A DNA stretch of 30,755 bases from DATDAW01 sp036524675. Lineage in GTDB: Bacteria; Verrucomicrobiota; Verrucomicrobiia; Chthoniobacterales; DASVRZ01. The notes beneath the pieces were generated by a model that saw nothing but the letters and a program-made list of their open reading frames with translations, did not search any database and had not been told where the DNA came from. The DNA lies in NCBI GenBank assembly GCA_036524675.1, contig DATDBU010000094.1:1-30755 (forward strand), written 5' to 3'. Each line of letters starts with the position of its first letter. The stretch's first letter is position 1. Below, piece after piece: positions 1 to 7,250 of the stretch. Position numbers and translations under genes: made by a program.

Positions 1-1
1 C

Positions 2-343
2 AGCAGCGAAGAGAATGGCCGAATTGCAGCGGAAACCTTGTTGAAGAAAGGCGACCGGCCAACAGCCATCCTGGCAACGAGCGACCGCCTGGCCATTGGG
101 GTGATCGAGGCGGCGCGTCAACACCGGATTCGCGTGCCGCACGATCTTTCGGTTGTTGGTTTCGACGACATCCCGGCGGCGATAGTGGTAACGCCGAACC
201 TGACCACCATGCACCAGCCGTTCGCCGAGAAGGGGCGCATGGCCGTCTCGGCGCTGCTGGATGAAAAGGCGCCGCTTCGACGCGAGCTGCCGGCCACACT
301 TAAAATCCGTGGCTCCACGGCAAGCCCACCCGTGATCAAGTAG
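2..343 (+). CDS. LacI-family transcriptional regulator, 3' fragment (5' end outside window)
   Basis: The reading frame is open from base 2 to a TAG at 341-343, so only about 113 C-terminal residues are visible. They match the C-terminal subdomain of the periplasmic-binding-protein-like sensor of LacI/GalR regulators: an 'ATSDRLAIGVIEAARQ' segment, then 'IRVPHDLSVVGFDDIP', then 'TPNLTTMHQPFAEKGRMAV'. In this family the region forms half of the effector (usually sugar) pocket and the dimer interface. The DNA-binding HTH lies upstream of the window, so the target cannot be guessed. The gene is followed by a scarred, gene-free stretch. Confidence 0.9.
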   Translation, partial: SSEENGRIAAETLLKKGDRPTAILATSDRLAIGVIEAARQHRIRVPHDLSVVGFDDIPAAIVVTPNLTTMHQPFAEKGRMAVSALLDEKAPLRRELPATLKIRGSTASPPVIK

Positions 344-344
344 G

Positions 345-660
345 TTGTCGGTTTCGCAGCAGAAGGGAATGGCAGTTGAGATGGGTGTGATTGAAAGTGG
401 AGCCGAGTCAGGCGTTTTGCGGGGCAGCCAGAAGTCGACCCTTTGGTGGTTGGCGCGGCGAATTTCGGCGGCCAGGTCCGTCCTGACGACGGTAACTGCA
501 TCAACGTCCCGCCCTTGCGGGACGACTGCCTTGCTGTCAGGACGGAGGGCGCGGTTACGCGAATTTACGTAGGGAGTTGGCGGAAATTCCCAGGTCGGAG
601 GCCACCTTGCGTATTCACGTTCATGCCCGGCACGGAAATTCGGCGGCGCGGCGCGCAACC
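345..660 (-). pseudogene. Possible decayed IS3-type transposase OrfA remnant
   Basis: On the minus strand, 614 down to 555 encodes IRKVASDLGISANSLRKFA followed by TAA. This resembles the helix-turn-helix of IS3/IS911 OrfA proteins (the 'VAxDLGISxNTLRKW' pattern). Just upstream in another frame (about 655-615) is 'NFRAGHEREYAR', like the basic stretch preceding that HTH, suggesting a frameshift plus deletion. Downstream (about 490-350, minus) the open frame with 'RTDLAAEIRRANHQ' could be the charged coil, but this is weak. No intact ORF, terminal repeats or target duplication were recognised. The HTH match is visible; assignment to IS3 is an inference. Confidence 0.3.
478..545. repeat. Nested hairpin: 10-bp outer and 8-bp inner inverted repeats
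   Basis: CCGTCCTGAC (478-487) pairs perfectly with GTCAGGACGG (536-545). Inside lies a second perfect stem, CGTCCCGC (505-512) with GCGGGACG (517-524), around a CCTT loop. The two stems are nested. No T-run follows, so a simple intrinsic terminator is unlikely. The element sits inside the probable transposase remnant and may be a REP-like unit. Confidence 0.6.
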
Positions 661-780
661 GTTTGTCGCACGGTCGTTCTATGCGCGGCGAGTGGTTATT
701 TACTAACGCTCAGCTAAGACCAAGTATTATATTAGAAACCTCGAGCACCAAAACGATTTTCCATTTTACCGGCAATCAAT

Positions 781-807
781 CCCGGGTTCGACTCCCTACC
801 ACCTCCA
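781..807 (+). tRNA. tRNA 3'-end remnant (T-arm and acceptor with CCA)
   Basis: The sequence contains GGGTTCGACTCCC, a T-arm-like stem and loop, directly followed by TACCACC-T-CCA, which reads as an acceptor 3' strand, a U73 discriminator and an encoded CCA. U73 with this acceptor is typical of tRNA-Cys; a Ser or tmRNA end is also possible. The T stem lacks two bases compared with an intact one, and no complementary GGTGG 5' half lies upstream. It is therefore a fragment, not a working tRNA. Such ends are classic attachment-site footprints of integrases. Confidence 0.45.
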
Positions 808-830
808 CTCTCCAGGGAGGAAATTAGGAG

Positions 831-1409
831 CTAATTGGAACGTAACAGCGTCGCAGACTTCGCCTGTGTGATGTGCGGAGCCTTCAAATAAACAGGCTTT
901 AAAGGGAGTGGGTCACCGGCGAACCCCAGCAAAAAGCGGCGGCCAAGAACGGGGGCCAGCGGAGAGGACGGCGATCTATGGACCATTCCGCTTCCCTGGG
1001 ACAAACGCTCTTCCAACGTGGCTGCGTCGAGCAGGATCGGCGGCTGAACAAGTCGCTCCTCGCGAATTTCCGCGTAAATCCACGCTCCGCGCGCGTCCAG
1101 GACGACACGATAGTCCGTTTCGGGGTAGCCGAGAGCCGAATAAATACCTAGTGCAGGAAGATTGCGTCCAATTTTGAGTCCGATGGCTGCCGAAACACCC
1201 ACGCGGATACCGGAATAGCCCCCAGGCCCGACACCACACAGTATCTGGTCAATAGTACCGGATTTATCGAACAAGCGATCGAGCGCAGGAAAAAGGAACG
1301 CAGCATGCCCACGTCCACTGCCAAAGGTCTCTTCGGCAATCATTTCCGAACCTTCAAACAGCGCAATGCTGCCGATCTCGGCCGAAGTTTCAATGACGAG
1401 CGTTCTCAA
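831..1409 (-). CDS. tsaB: tRNA t6A37 biosynthesis protein TsaB
   Basis: TsaB is the non-catalytic partner of TsaD in the cytoplasmic complex that adds threonylcarbamoyl to A37 of ANN-decoding tRNAs. The 192-residue protein starts with the ASKHA-fold strand 'MRTLVIETSAEIGSIAL', then has 'GVGPGGYSGIRVG', matching the family's GPGSFTGLRIG loop, and ends with 'KPVYLKAPHITQAK' in place of the usual YLR..E tail. Length is slightly below the usual 220-230 residues. It overlaps tsaE by 20 nt (1390-1409), implying translational coupling, and is last in the operon sppA-CPBP-thiL-tsaE-tsaB. Confidence 0.92.
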   Translation of the reverse strand: MRTLVIETSAEIGSIALFEGSEMIAEETFGSGRGHAAFLFPALDRLFDKSGTIDQILCGVGPGGYSGIRVGVSAAIGLKIGRNLPALGIYSALGYPETDYRVVLDARGAWIYAEIREERLVQPPILLDAATLEERLSQGSGMVHRSPSSPLAPVLGRRFLLGFAGDPLPLKPVYLKAPHITQAKSATLLRSN

Positions 1410-1821
1410 TCTCCACCTCCCGTTCGAAATCGTTCACAATCCGGATCGCTATGCGCCGCGTGTTTTCGGGCAGGACTTCGGGGAACCGTTCCGCCCACTC
1501 GACAAGGGAGATGCCGTCAGCGGCTGGTAAATATTCTTCCATTCCCGCAGCGAGCGCCTCTTCCACGGATTCGAGCCGATAAAAGTCAATGTGATAAATG
1601 GGCAGCCGTCCTCCGCGATACTCTTGCACAAGGGAAAAAGTCGGGCTCGTAACATCGCCGGCAAAACCCACAGCCGCAGCAAACCCCTTCACCAAATGTG
1701 TTTTGCCGGCTCCCAGCGTGCCGGCGAGCGCAAGCACGTCACCGGGGCGGGACTCGTCCGCCAGGCGACCACCGAGCGCGAGCATCTCTTCGACGGATGT
1801 TACGGTGGCGATCTGTTTCAA
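1390..1821 (-). CDS. tsaE: tRNA t6A37 biosynthesis ATPase TsaE
   Basis: TsaE is the P-loop ATPase that resets the TsaB-TsaD complex during t6A synthesis. The protein (143 aa) has a Walker A motif 'GTLGAGKTHLVKG', a 'TSPTFSLVQEY' segment, 'IYHIDFYRL' and 'LVEWAER', all typical. The start is a TTG at 1821-1819: no ATG or GTG is available upstream in frame, and the TTG overlaps the thiL stop codon by two bases, which favours coupled re-initiation. It overlaps tsaB by 20 nt downstream. Confidence 0.92.
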   Translation of the reverse strand: MKQIATVTSVEEMLALGGRLADESRPGDVLALAGTLGAGKTHLVKGFAAAVGFAGDVTSPTFSLVQEYRGGRLPIYHIDFYRLESVEEALAAGMEEYLPAADGISLVEWAERFPEVLPENTRRIAIRIVNDFEREVEIENARH

Positions 1822-2729
1822 AAGTGATGATATCCGCCCGTTGGGTCACTGCCCCCGGTTTTCTTTCTCGCCTGTTGGGCCATCCGCCCGATCACGGTCA
1901 AAGGCAGCTTCGGAAATGCCAGGAACCAATCTTCGAGCAACGCCGGCAACTCCGCCGGCGCCACAGCAAGCAGCAGCTCGTAGTCTTCTCCGTCATTGAG
2001 CGCCGCGGTTATTCCCAGATCGGGATTGCACGGGATCGCTGTCAAATCGAGCACATAATCCAACCCGCTCGCATCCGCGAGTCGAGGCAGGTCGGCAGAA
2101 AGCCCGTCGCTGAGGTCCATCATTGCGTGGATATCGGCATGTTGCGCCAACCAACGCGCTTCGGTGACGCGCGGCGTAAATCGCAGATGCCATCCGCGTA
2201 TCGACCCGCCAAGGCGCCCGGTCACGAGCAGGATGTCGCCCTCCTTGGCTCCACTACGCAGAATGGCACGGTCCTTCTCCACCCGCCCCGTCAGGGCGAC
2301 CGATATAAATGCCGGCCCGGGCGAGCGCGCCGTTTCGCCGCCTGCCAGCGTAACACCATATTTTTTTGCCGCCCGTCGGATGCCTCGATACAGCTCTCGG
2401 ACCCACTCCACTGTTTGGTCGGGCGAAACCGCGAGCGTTACCAGCGCGAAACACGGTTCCCCACCCATCGCGGCCACGTCACTGATCGCCCGACAGAGTG
2501 CTTTCCACCCCACGTCACGTGGATTTGCGTCCGTCGTAAAATGGATGCCTTCGACAACGGCATCCGTCTTCAACAATTGCCAGAAATTGGGGTCCCCGGC
2601 GTCCACCACCGCACAATCGTCTCCCGGCCCCACTAAAAGCGCAGGTGATTCCGACCCAGGCCCGCCACTGGAAGTCAGCTCGCGAACGAGGCGATCTTCT
2701 CCATATCCGGCAAGTTTAGGTGAGGTCAT
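1818..2729 (-). CDS. thiL: Thiamine-monophosphate kinase ThiL
   Basis: ThiL phosphorylates thiamine monophosphate to thiamine pyrophosphate with ATP. Family motifs appear in order: 'LVGPGDDCAVVD' near the N-terminus, 'KTDAVVEGIHF', 'GWKALCRAISDVAAMGGEP', 'LAGGETARSPG', 'LLVTGRLGGS', 'MMDLSDGLSADL' and 'NDGEDYELLLAV'. The open frame extends about 99 codons further upstream, but the ATG at 2729 (protein start MTSPKLAGYGEDRLV) is chosen because it overlaps the stop of the CPBP gene as ATGA, gives the normal length (303 aa) and leaves the frame of the neighbour undisturbed. The GEDRLV opening is typical of ThiL. Confidence 0.94.
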   Translation of the reverse strand: MTSPKLAGYGEDRLVRELTSSGGPGSESPALLVGPGDDCAVVDAGDPNFWQLLKTDAVVEGIHFTTDANPRDVGWKALCRAISDVAAMGGEPCFALVTLAVSPDQTVEWVRELYRGIRRAAKKYGVTLAGGETARSPGPAFISVALTGRVEKDRAILRSGAKEGDILLVTGRLGGSIRGWHLRFTPRVTEARWLAQHADIHAMMDLSDGLSADLPRLADASGLDYVLDLTAIPCNPDLGITAALNDGEDYELLLAVAPAELPALLEDWFLAFPKLPLTVIGRMAQQARKKTGGSDPTGGYHHF

Positions 2730-3508
2730 AAGAACGTTTGGACTTTGAAGACAATGAATAACAGTGTCGTGGCATTGAATATCGCGTGCATCAGCATTGG
2801 CACGAACAGGGTTCCCGAAAGCTCCAATCCGATCGTTAGGCAACATGCAAGCACGGTCAACGGCACGAAAGACGGCAAGTGCCCGTGCACCAGTGCAAAC
2901 AAGACCGAAGTGAAAAGCATCGGGACCACACGCCCAAACTGACGCTTCAATACTCCATAGATCAACCCGCGAAATACGAGTTCCTCGACCACCGGCGCGA
3001 CAATCACCGCAGCGAACGCCATCCACCAGCGGACCGCCGGATCGGGGTTCGTCTCAAAAAACTTCACCAAGTCTTGCGAATTTTCGCCCGTCGCATCGAC
3101 TCCGTTAACTAGGAAATTTGCCAACCCCACCGCTGGCCAAAGCAGCGCCATCAACAGAATCGCCAGCCCGATGGCCTGAAGGAGGGAGATCTTTCCATGC
3201 CAAAAAAAACGTCCCAGTGGAACTTTGCGAACCACGAGGTACGTCAGCACCCCGCTGCCAACAATCACTTGGACCAAAATCCCCGCTCGGAGGATATCCA
3301 GCGTGTAGACGGGAGCAGGACCCTGGATCGCCTGGACGCCAAGAGAGCCCAGCAGGATTGAAAACGCCAGGATCACAATGGTATCGATGCGATTAAACCA
3401 CGGCACTTCTTCAGACGCCGTCGGAATGCCGCAAAAAAAAGCGCGCCGGAGCAAAACGACGAGCGCCATCCCGCCAATAGCCATGAGAGCGATTTCGATC
3501 AGGGGCAC
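2726..3508 (-). CDS. CPBP-family intramembrane protease (Abi/CAAX-like)
   Basis: A 260-residue polytopic membrane protein. It has the three CPBP (Pfam Abi) motifs: EELVFRG at about 175-181 with the catalytic glutamates, 'FALVHGH' with His208/His210, and HAIFNA at 241-246. These residues form the glutamic-protease active site in characterised homologues. About six to eight hydrophobic segments surround them. Its substrate cannot be predicted. It lies 33 nt downstream of sppA, also a membrane protease, and overlaps thiL by 4 nt. Confidence 0.88.
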   Translation of the reverse strand: MPLIEIALMAIGGMALVVLLRRAFFCGIPTASEEVPWFNRIDTIVILAFSILLGSLGVQAIQGPAPVYTLDILRAGILVQVIVGSGVLTYLVVRKVPLGRFFWHGKISLLQAIGLAILLMALLWPAVGLANFLVNGVDATGENSQDLVKFFETNPDPAVRWWMAFAAVIVAPVVEELVFRGLIYGVLKRQFGRVVPMLFTSVLFALVHGHLPSFVPLTVLACCLTIGLELSGTLFVPMLMHAIFNATTLLFIVFKVQTFL

Positions 3509-3541
3509 GATTTTGACGAGGCTGAGGCCTGTGTCCCCCGC

Positions 3542-4576
3542 TTATTCTGCATAAAATGCCGGCAACAAATAAATTCGCCCGCTTTCCAGACGCGGCAAAA
3601 GGGCGCCCGGTAGTTCGATTTCGACTCTTTTCTGCTGCGCGCTCCCTGTTTCGCCAAACGCACGGAAGAAATCCGTAAACTTAAACTGTGCTTCATACCG
3701 GACTACGGCCGCGTTAGGCGCCTGCCCGAGTTCGCGCGCTTTGGCATAAGCATCTTCAATGTAGCCCGTGGTGTTGATCAATTTCTGTGTCGCCGCGTCT
3801 TTGCCGGAGAGGATCCGTCCGTCAGCGATATTCTGCCGCAAGTGGGACTCGGAAATCTTCCGTTCGGCAGCAACGATACCGACAAATTTGTCGTACGTCT
3901 GCATCACCATGTCCTGGACGAATTTTTTCTCCAAATCAGTCATATCCCGAGTTCCGCTCAGAATATCCTTGAACTGACCGCTCTTGAACACCACCGACTC
4001 GAGCCCGATTTTACCGAAAAGATCCTTGTATTTTAGCGTTTGGATGATGACGCCAATGCTCCCCGTGAGCGTCGTCTCGTGCGCCATGATATAACTCCCG
4101 CCACACGCCGCGTAAAATCCGCCCGAAGCGGCAATGGAATCCAGGTAGACCACCACCGGCTTCCTTTCCCGCGCCGCCCGAACCTCGTTGTAAATCACAT
4201 CCGACGCTGTCACTTCTCCGCCCGGTGAATCGACAAGGAAAACAATAGCCCGGACATTGGGGTCCGTAGCCGCCTGGCGCAATGCGATCTTCGTGTCATC
4301 GACCACGGAATGAGTGAGCCTTCCTTCGACTCCGGAGCTGATAAGTCCTTTCAAGGGGATCACCGCCACTTTATCCGCAGAATCATTCTTCGCGGATTCA
4401 ACGGACACCTCGGAAAACCGCCCAGTCGAATTGGCCTCAGAAAAGGCTGATTTGGCCTTCGTTTCCCAAAAGGTCGCGAGCTGCGCCATAAAGAGCACGA
4501 CATTCACCAGCATGCTCCCGCAAAGCAGCACGAAAAGAACGAGAGGCAGGCAGCCGGATTTCTTCTGGTCACTCAT
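3542..4576 (-). CDS. sppA: Signal peptide peptidase SppA (36K type)
   Basis: SppA is a membrane-anchored serine protease of the S49 family that degrades cleaved signal peptides. This 344-residue version is the short, single-domain type. It has one N-terminal membrane anchor (about 10-33), then 'VFLVDSPGG', 'DSIAASGGFYAA' with the likely nucleophile Ser151, 'TGSIGVI', and 'KSGQFKDIL' with the likely general base Lys203. The Ser-Lys spacing (52) equals that of the Bacillus subtilis enzyme. The open frame reaches 4621, but ATG 4576 (MSDQKKSGCLPLV) places the anchor normally and avoids a 15-residue polar extension. It is the first gene of the five-gene minus-strand operon. Confidence 0.92.
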   Translation of the reverse strand: MSDQKKSGCLPLVLFVLLCGSMLVNVVLFMAQLATFWETKAKSAFSEANSTGRFSEVSVESAKNDSADKVAVIPLKGLISSGVEGRLTHSVVDDTKIALRQAATDPNVRAIVFLVDSPGGEVTASDVIYNEVRAARERKPVVVYLDSIAASGGFYAACGGSYIMAHETTLTGSIGVIIQTLKYKDLFGKIGLESVVFKSGQFKDILSGTRDMTDLEKKFVQDMVMQTYDKFVGIVAAERKISESHLRQNIADGRILSGKDAATQKLINTTGYIEDAYAKARELGQAPNAAVVRYEAQFKFTDFFRAFGETGSAQQKRVEIELPGALLPRLESGRIYLLPAFYAE

Positions 4577-4671
4577 AAACCGCGCGCAACTTGGCGGAGA
4601 ATCGGTAACTCTACAAGGCAAAGTCCGGCGCGCCGGGAGCCTGACGATCTTCGCGCAAAGCGCCCTGGACT

Positions 4672-4689
4672 GCGGTGCTGCGGCACCGC
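4672..4689. repeat. REP-like palindrome upstream of sppA
   Basis: GCGGTGC (4672-4678) pairs perfectly with GCACCGC (4683-4689) around a TGCG loop. It lies in the 230-nt gap between the cyclase gene end and the sppA start. GC-rich units of this shape are often dispersed between genes; copy number in this genome is unknown. It could also act as a transcript 3' stabiliser for the cyclase operon. Confidence 0.5.
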
Positions 4690-4806
4690 TTTAGGCGTGT
4701 GACAGAGACGAAGCCGGAAGTCCAGCTTTCGGTGCAGATCCTCGACAGCGCGATGAATCGGGCATTTCAAATACTGGCTGCGCCGCTCGCCCTTTTTCCG
4801 AGCGGC

Positions 4807-6588
4807 CTAATCTTTTTTTCCGTACGCATGTAACTCACCCTCCTGTTCCGTGTTGCTGGATGTGCCCGAAGAATCGAAATCAACCGCCCAGATCCGAATC
4901 GGATGTTCCTTGCCGCGGATCTCGCTTTCGCCAAGATCTCTCAGTGGCCACAAGCGCTGAAGTGCCTCGCGCGTCGCATCGCTGCATACGATACGGGCCT
5001 TAAAACGGGTCACCTTTGTCAAACTCTCCAGACGGGATGCCAGGTTCACGTCGTTTCCGATGACGGTATAATTGTAGCGCGACGAGGAGCCGATGTTTCC
5101 GGCCACCATAACGCCGGTACTGATTCCGATGCCGGTTCGAAGGGGCTGCAATCCTTGAGCAATGCGTTTTTGGTTAAGGCTCTCTTCCGCTTGCAAAATC
5201 GCCAACGCCGCTGCCACGGCGCGATCTGCGTGATCGGACACCGCCACGGGAGCACCAAAGATAGCCATAACGGCGTCCCCGATATATTTATCCACCACTC
5301 CACCTGCCGACTCCACGGCGCCTGTCACTTCCGTGAAATAAGCGTTCAATTGCCCGAGCAAAGCTTGGGGCGACTGGGTCTCGCTGAACGCCGTGAATCC
5401 GCGCAAATCCGTAAAAAGAATGGTCGCCTCGCGCAACTCCCCTTCCACCTCGACCCGCGAGCCAACGAGTTCGTGTGCGATTTGTGGCGAAACAACTTTG
5501 CCCAATAAATCTCGGACCCTGTCCCTTTCCTGCAGTCCGAGCACCATCTTGTTGAAAGCCGACGCCAACCGCCCCAATTCATCGCGACTTTTGACCGCGA
5601 CACGGGTGCGGAAATCGCCTCTCTCGATTCGTTCCACACCCCCAGCCAGTTCCATCACCGGCCGCGTGACGCTCCGCCCCACGAATACCGCCCCCAAACC
5701 GGATGCCGCCAGCGCCAACACGTTGAGCACCAACAACGTCCGTTGCAGACGCTGGAACGGCGCCAGTTCCCCTTCCAGCGACCGAAGCATCAGCACCTCG
5801 GTGTTCTTGCTATAGTCCGCTGAAAGCTGCGCCATTTTCCCGAGATAACGCTTCCCGCCGATGACCACCGTCAGCAGCTGTCCCGCTTGGCCGGCAGCTC
5901 CGGGTTTTCCACGCGAAAGAGATTCCGCCTGTTTCAAGGGTTCCGTCGACGCAACCACCTGCCCCTTGTGAACAAACCCGACTTCGAAATCACTCAGGCC
6001 TCCCAAGTCCGAAGCCAACTTGTCATCGAGAGGAAACCCGACAGCAATCCAGGCGCTGGGCTCCGGCGTCAACAGCGGGCGTATCACCACCAAGTGAAGC
6101 GTGTCACGTATCCGCTCCACCGTTGTCACCTCCAAATCGTGGGAGTCATCAGCAGCCTGCAACAGCCTTTCATCCAGCACCAAATCGCCTGCCATATCCG
6201 GGGGCAGCGTGTCTGCCACGGGCTCTCCGTCCATTGAGATCAAGCGAAGAAACGACGCAGCACCAATGCGCGTGCGATAGTTCTGGAGGGCCGAACGGAG
6301 CGTTGCCCGCGCCACCGGGCCATCATTTTCTCGAAGCTTCGCAAACGTGGATGAGAACGCGAAATCGCTGGAAAGAAGTCGCACGGCCAACTCCAACTCC
6401 TGAACTCGCTCACCAGCCAATTGCTCAAAAATGCGCGTGGCCCCTTCTATTTCTTCCTCGATTTGCGCTCTGGCATTACTTTCAGCAGCCGAAGCCACCA
6501 GGAAGTACGTGGCACCCTGCGTCGCCAACAATAAGAGAAGCAACACCATCACCAACCGGAGACGAAAACTGGAAAACAGCCGGTTCAC
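4807..6588 (-). CDS. Membrane-sensor class III adenylate cyclase (sensor-HAMP-CYC)
   Basis: It probably makes cAMP from ATP in response to an extracytoplasmic signal. The 593 residues show a transmembrane helix (12-32), a periplasmic sensor of about 250 residues (CACHE/CHASE-like by layout), a second helix (about 285-303), a HAMP linker (304-356) and a class III catalytic domain (about 385-560). Metal-binding aspartates are Asp394 (LFTDLRGFTAF) and Asp438 (KYIGDAVMAIFG). Transition-state residues are Asn515 and Arg519 (GNDVNLASRLE). Lys434 with Thr508 is the purine-selecting pair of ATP-using cyclases. The start overlaps the end of the upstream cupredoxin-like gene by 4 nt. Confidence 0.9.
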   Translation of the reverse strand: MNRLFSSFRLRLVMVLLLLLLATQGATYFLVASAAESNARAQIEEEIEGATRIFEQLAGERVQELELAVRLLSSDFAFSSTFAKLRENDGPVARATLRSALQNYRTRIGAASFLRLISMDGEPVADTLPPDMAGDLVLDERLLQAADDSHDLEVTTVERIRDTLHLVVIRPLLTPEPSAWIAVGFPLDDKLASDLGGLSDFEVGFVHKGQVVASTEPLKQAESLSRGKPGAAGQAGQLLTVVIGGKRYLGKMAQLSADYSKNTEVLMLRSLEGELAPFQRLQRTLLVLNVLALAASGLGAVFVGRSVTRPVMELAGGVERIERGDFRTRVAVKSRDELGRLASAFNKMVLGLQERDRVRDLLGKVVSPQIAHELVGSRVEVEGELREATILFTDLRGFTAFSETQSPQALLGQLNAYFTEVTGAVESAGGVVDKYIGDAVMAIFGAPVAVSDHADRAVAAALAILQAEESLNQKRIAQGLQPLRTGIGISTGVMVAGNIGSSSRYNYTVIGNDVNLASRLESLTKVTRFKARIVCSDATREALQRLWPLRDLGESEIRGKEHPIRIWAVDFDSSGTSSNTEQEGELHAYGKKD

Positions 6589-7250
6589 GGATATATGCCC
6601 CCTTCAGTATCGGGAGGCGTCCGGCGAAATGCAGGTCTGAGACGGAGCCCCACTTCCGTGGCCGTTGTCGCGCTGTCGATATTGACAAACACCCTGACGG
6701 GGCTGCCCCGAAGCCGCGGGTGCCAGACCTGAACATTCGCCGCTCCCGAGGGCAGCCCAGCGATGGTTGCAACACCCATTGCGTCCGTCCTCGCATAAAA
6801 ATCCGTGTCCAGCACCACAATATAAGCCGCCATCCAATCATGAATGTTGCAACCGAGCGTGACGACGCCCGGCTTGTCCAGTTTTACGGTGCCCGGCGAT
6901 TCTCCGATGTAGAGAGGAAAATCAAAGGTTTTCGCAGGGCTAAAAGAATACACATGGTGTTGAACCGTGTCTCGATTCGGAAAAGTCACTGTGCTGTTTA
7001 CAGGCACAATCGTCACTTCCGGAATGAATTGACGATTCTTTTGCACGATCTCACGCCCCACAGGGTTTGAGTGTCTTGCCGACGGCGCCACCCAAACGAC
7101 GGCATTTTCCACCGGCTGCCCATTCTGGTCTTTGACGGCAACACGCAGATCCATCGCAAAAGCCGTCGAAAGCCAGCCGATACAGGCCGCCACGACTGCT
7201 CCGAGACTAGAGCTCGACACGCGCACCGAATTCGAAGACGTGATTTTCAT
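6585..7250 (-). CDS. Secreted cupredoxin-like protein (methylamine-utilisation-protein type)
   Basis: A 221-residue exported protein with a Sec signal peptide (about 1-32, ending AFA). The core resembles a type 1 copper fold: 'TVTFPNRDTVQHHVYSF' supplies His98/His99, and 'GVVTLGCNIHDWMAAYIVV' supplies Cys134, His137 and Met140, the Cys-x2-His-x2-Met arrangement seen in plastocyanin-like domains of this group. A carboxypeptidase-regulatory-like strand set (about 33-60 and 150-200) surrounds it. Copper binding and electron transfer are inferred. It overlaps the upstream outer-membrane protein gene by 44 nt and the downstream cyclase by 4 nt. Confidence 0.75.
   Translation of the reverse strand: MKITSSNSVRVSSSSLGAVVAACIGWLSTAFAMDLRVAVKDQNGQPVENAVVWVAPSARHSNPVGREIVQKNRQFIPEVTIVPVNSTVTFPNRDTVQHHVYSFSPAKTFDFPLYIGESPGTVKLDKPGVVTLGCNIHDWMAAYIVVLDTDFYARTDAMGVATIAGLPSGAANVQVWHPRLRGSPVRVFVNIDSATTATEVGLRLRPAFRRTPPDTEGGIYP

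Larger units (their letters stand above)
344..830. other. Gene-free scar region between the LacI fragment and tsaB
   Basis: About 490 bases without a supportable gene. It holds the putative OrfA remnant, the nested hairpin and the tRNA 3'-end fragment. Bases 705-775 are noticeably more AT-rich than the surroundings. The combination suggests at least one old insertion or integration, with decay. Confidence 0.5.

Noticed and set aside
1698..2748. Long plus-strand frames (up to 312 codons) opposite thiL and tsaE
   Set aside because: Arg/Pro-rich antisense shadows of well-identified genes, typical of GC-rich DNA.
2730..3026. Long N-terminal extension of ThiL (402-aa frame)
   Set aside because: It is a shadow of the CPBP gene; the extension has no similarity and ATG 2729 gives the normal length.
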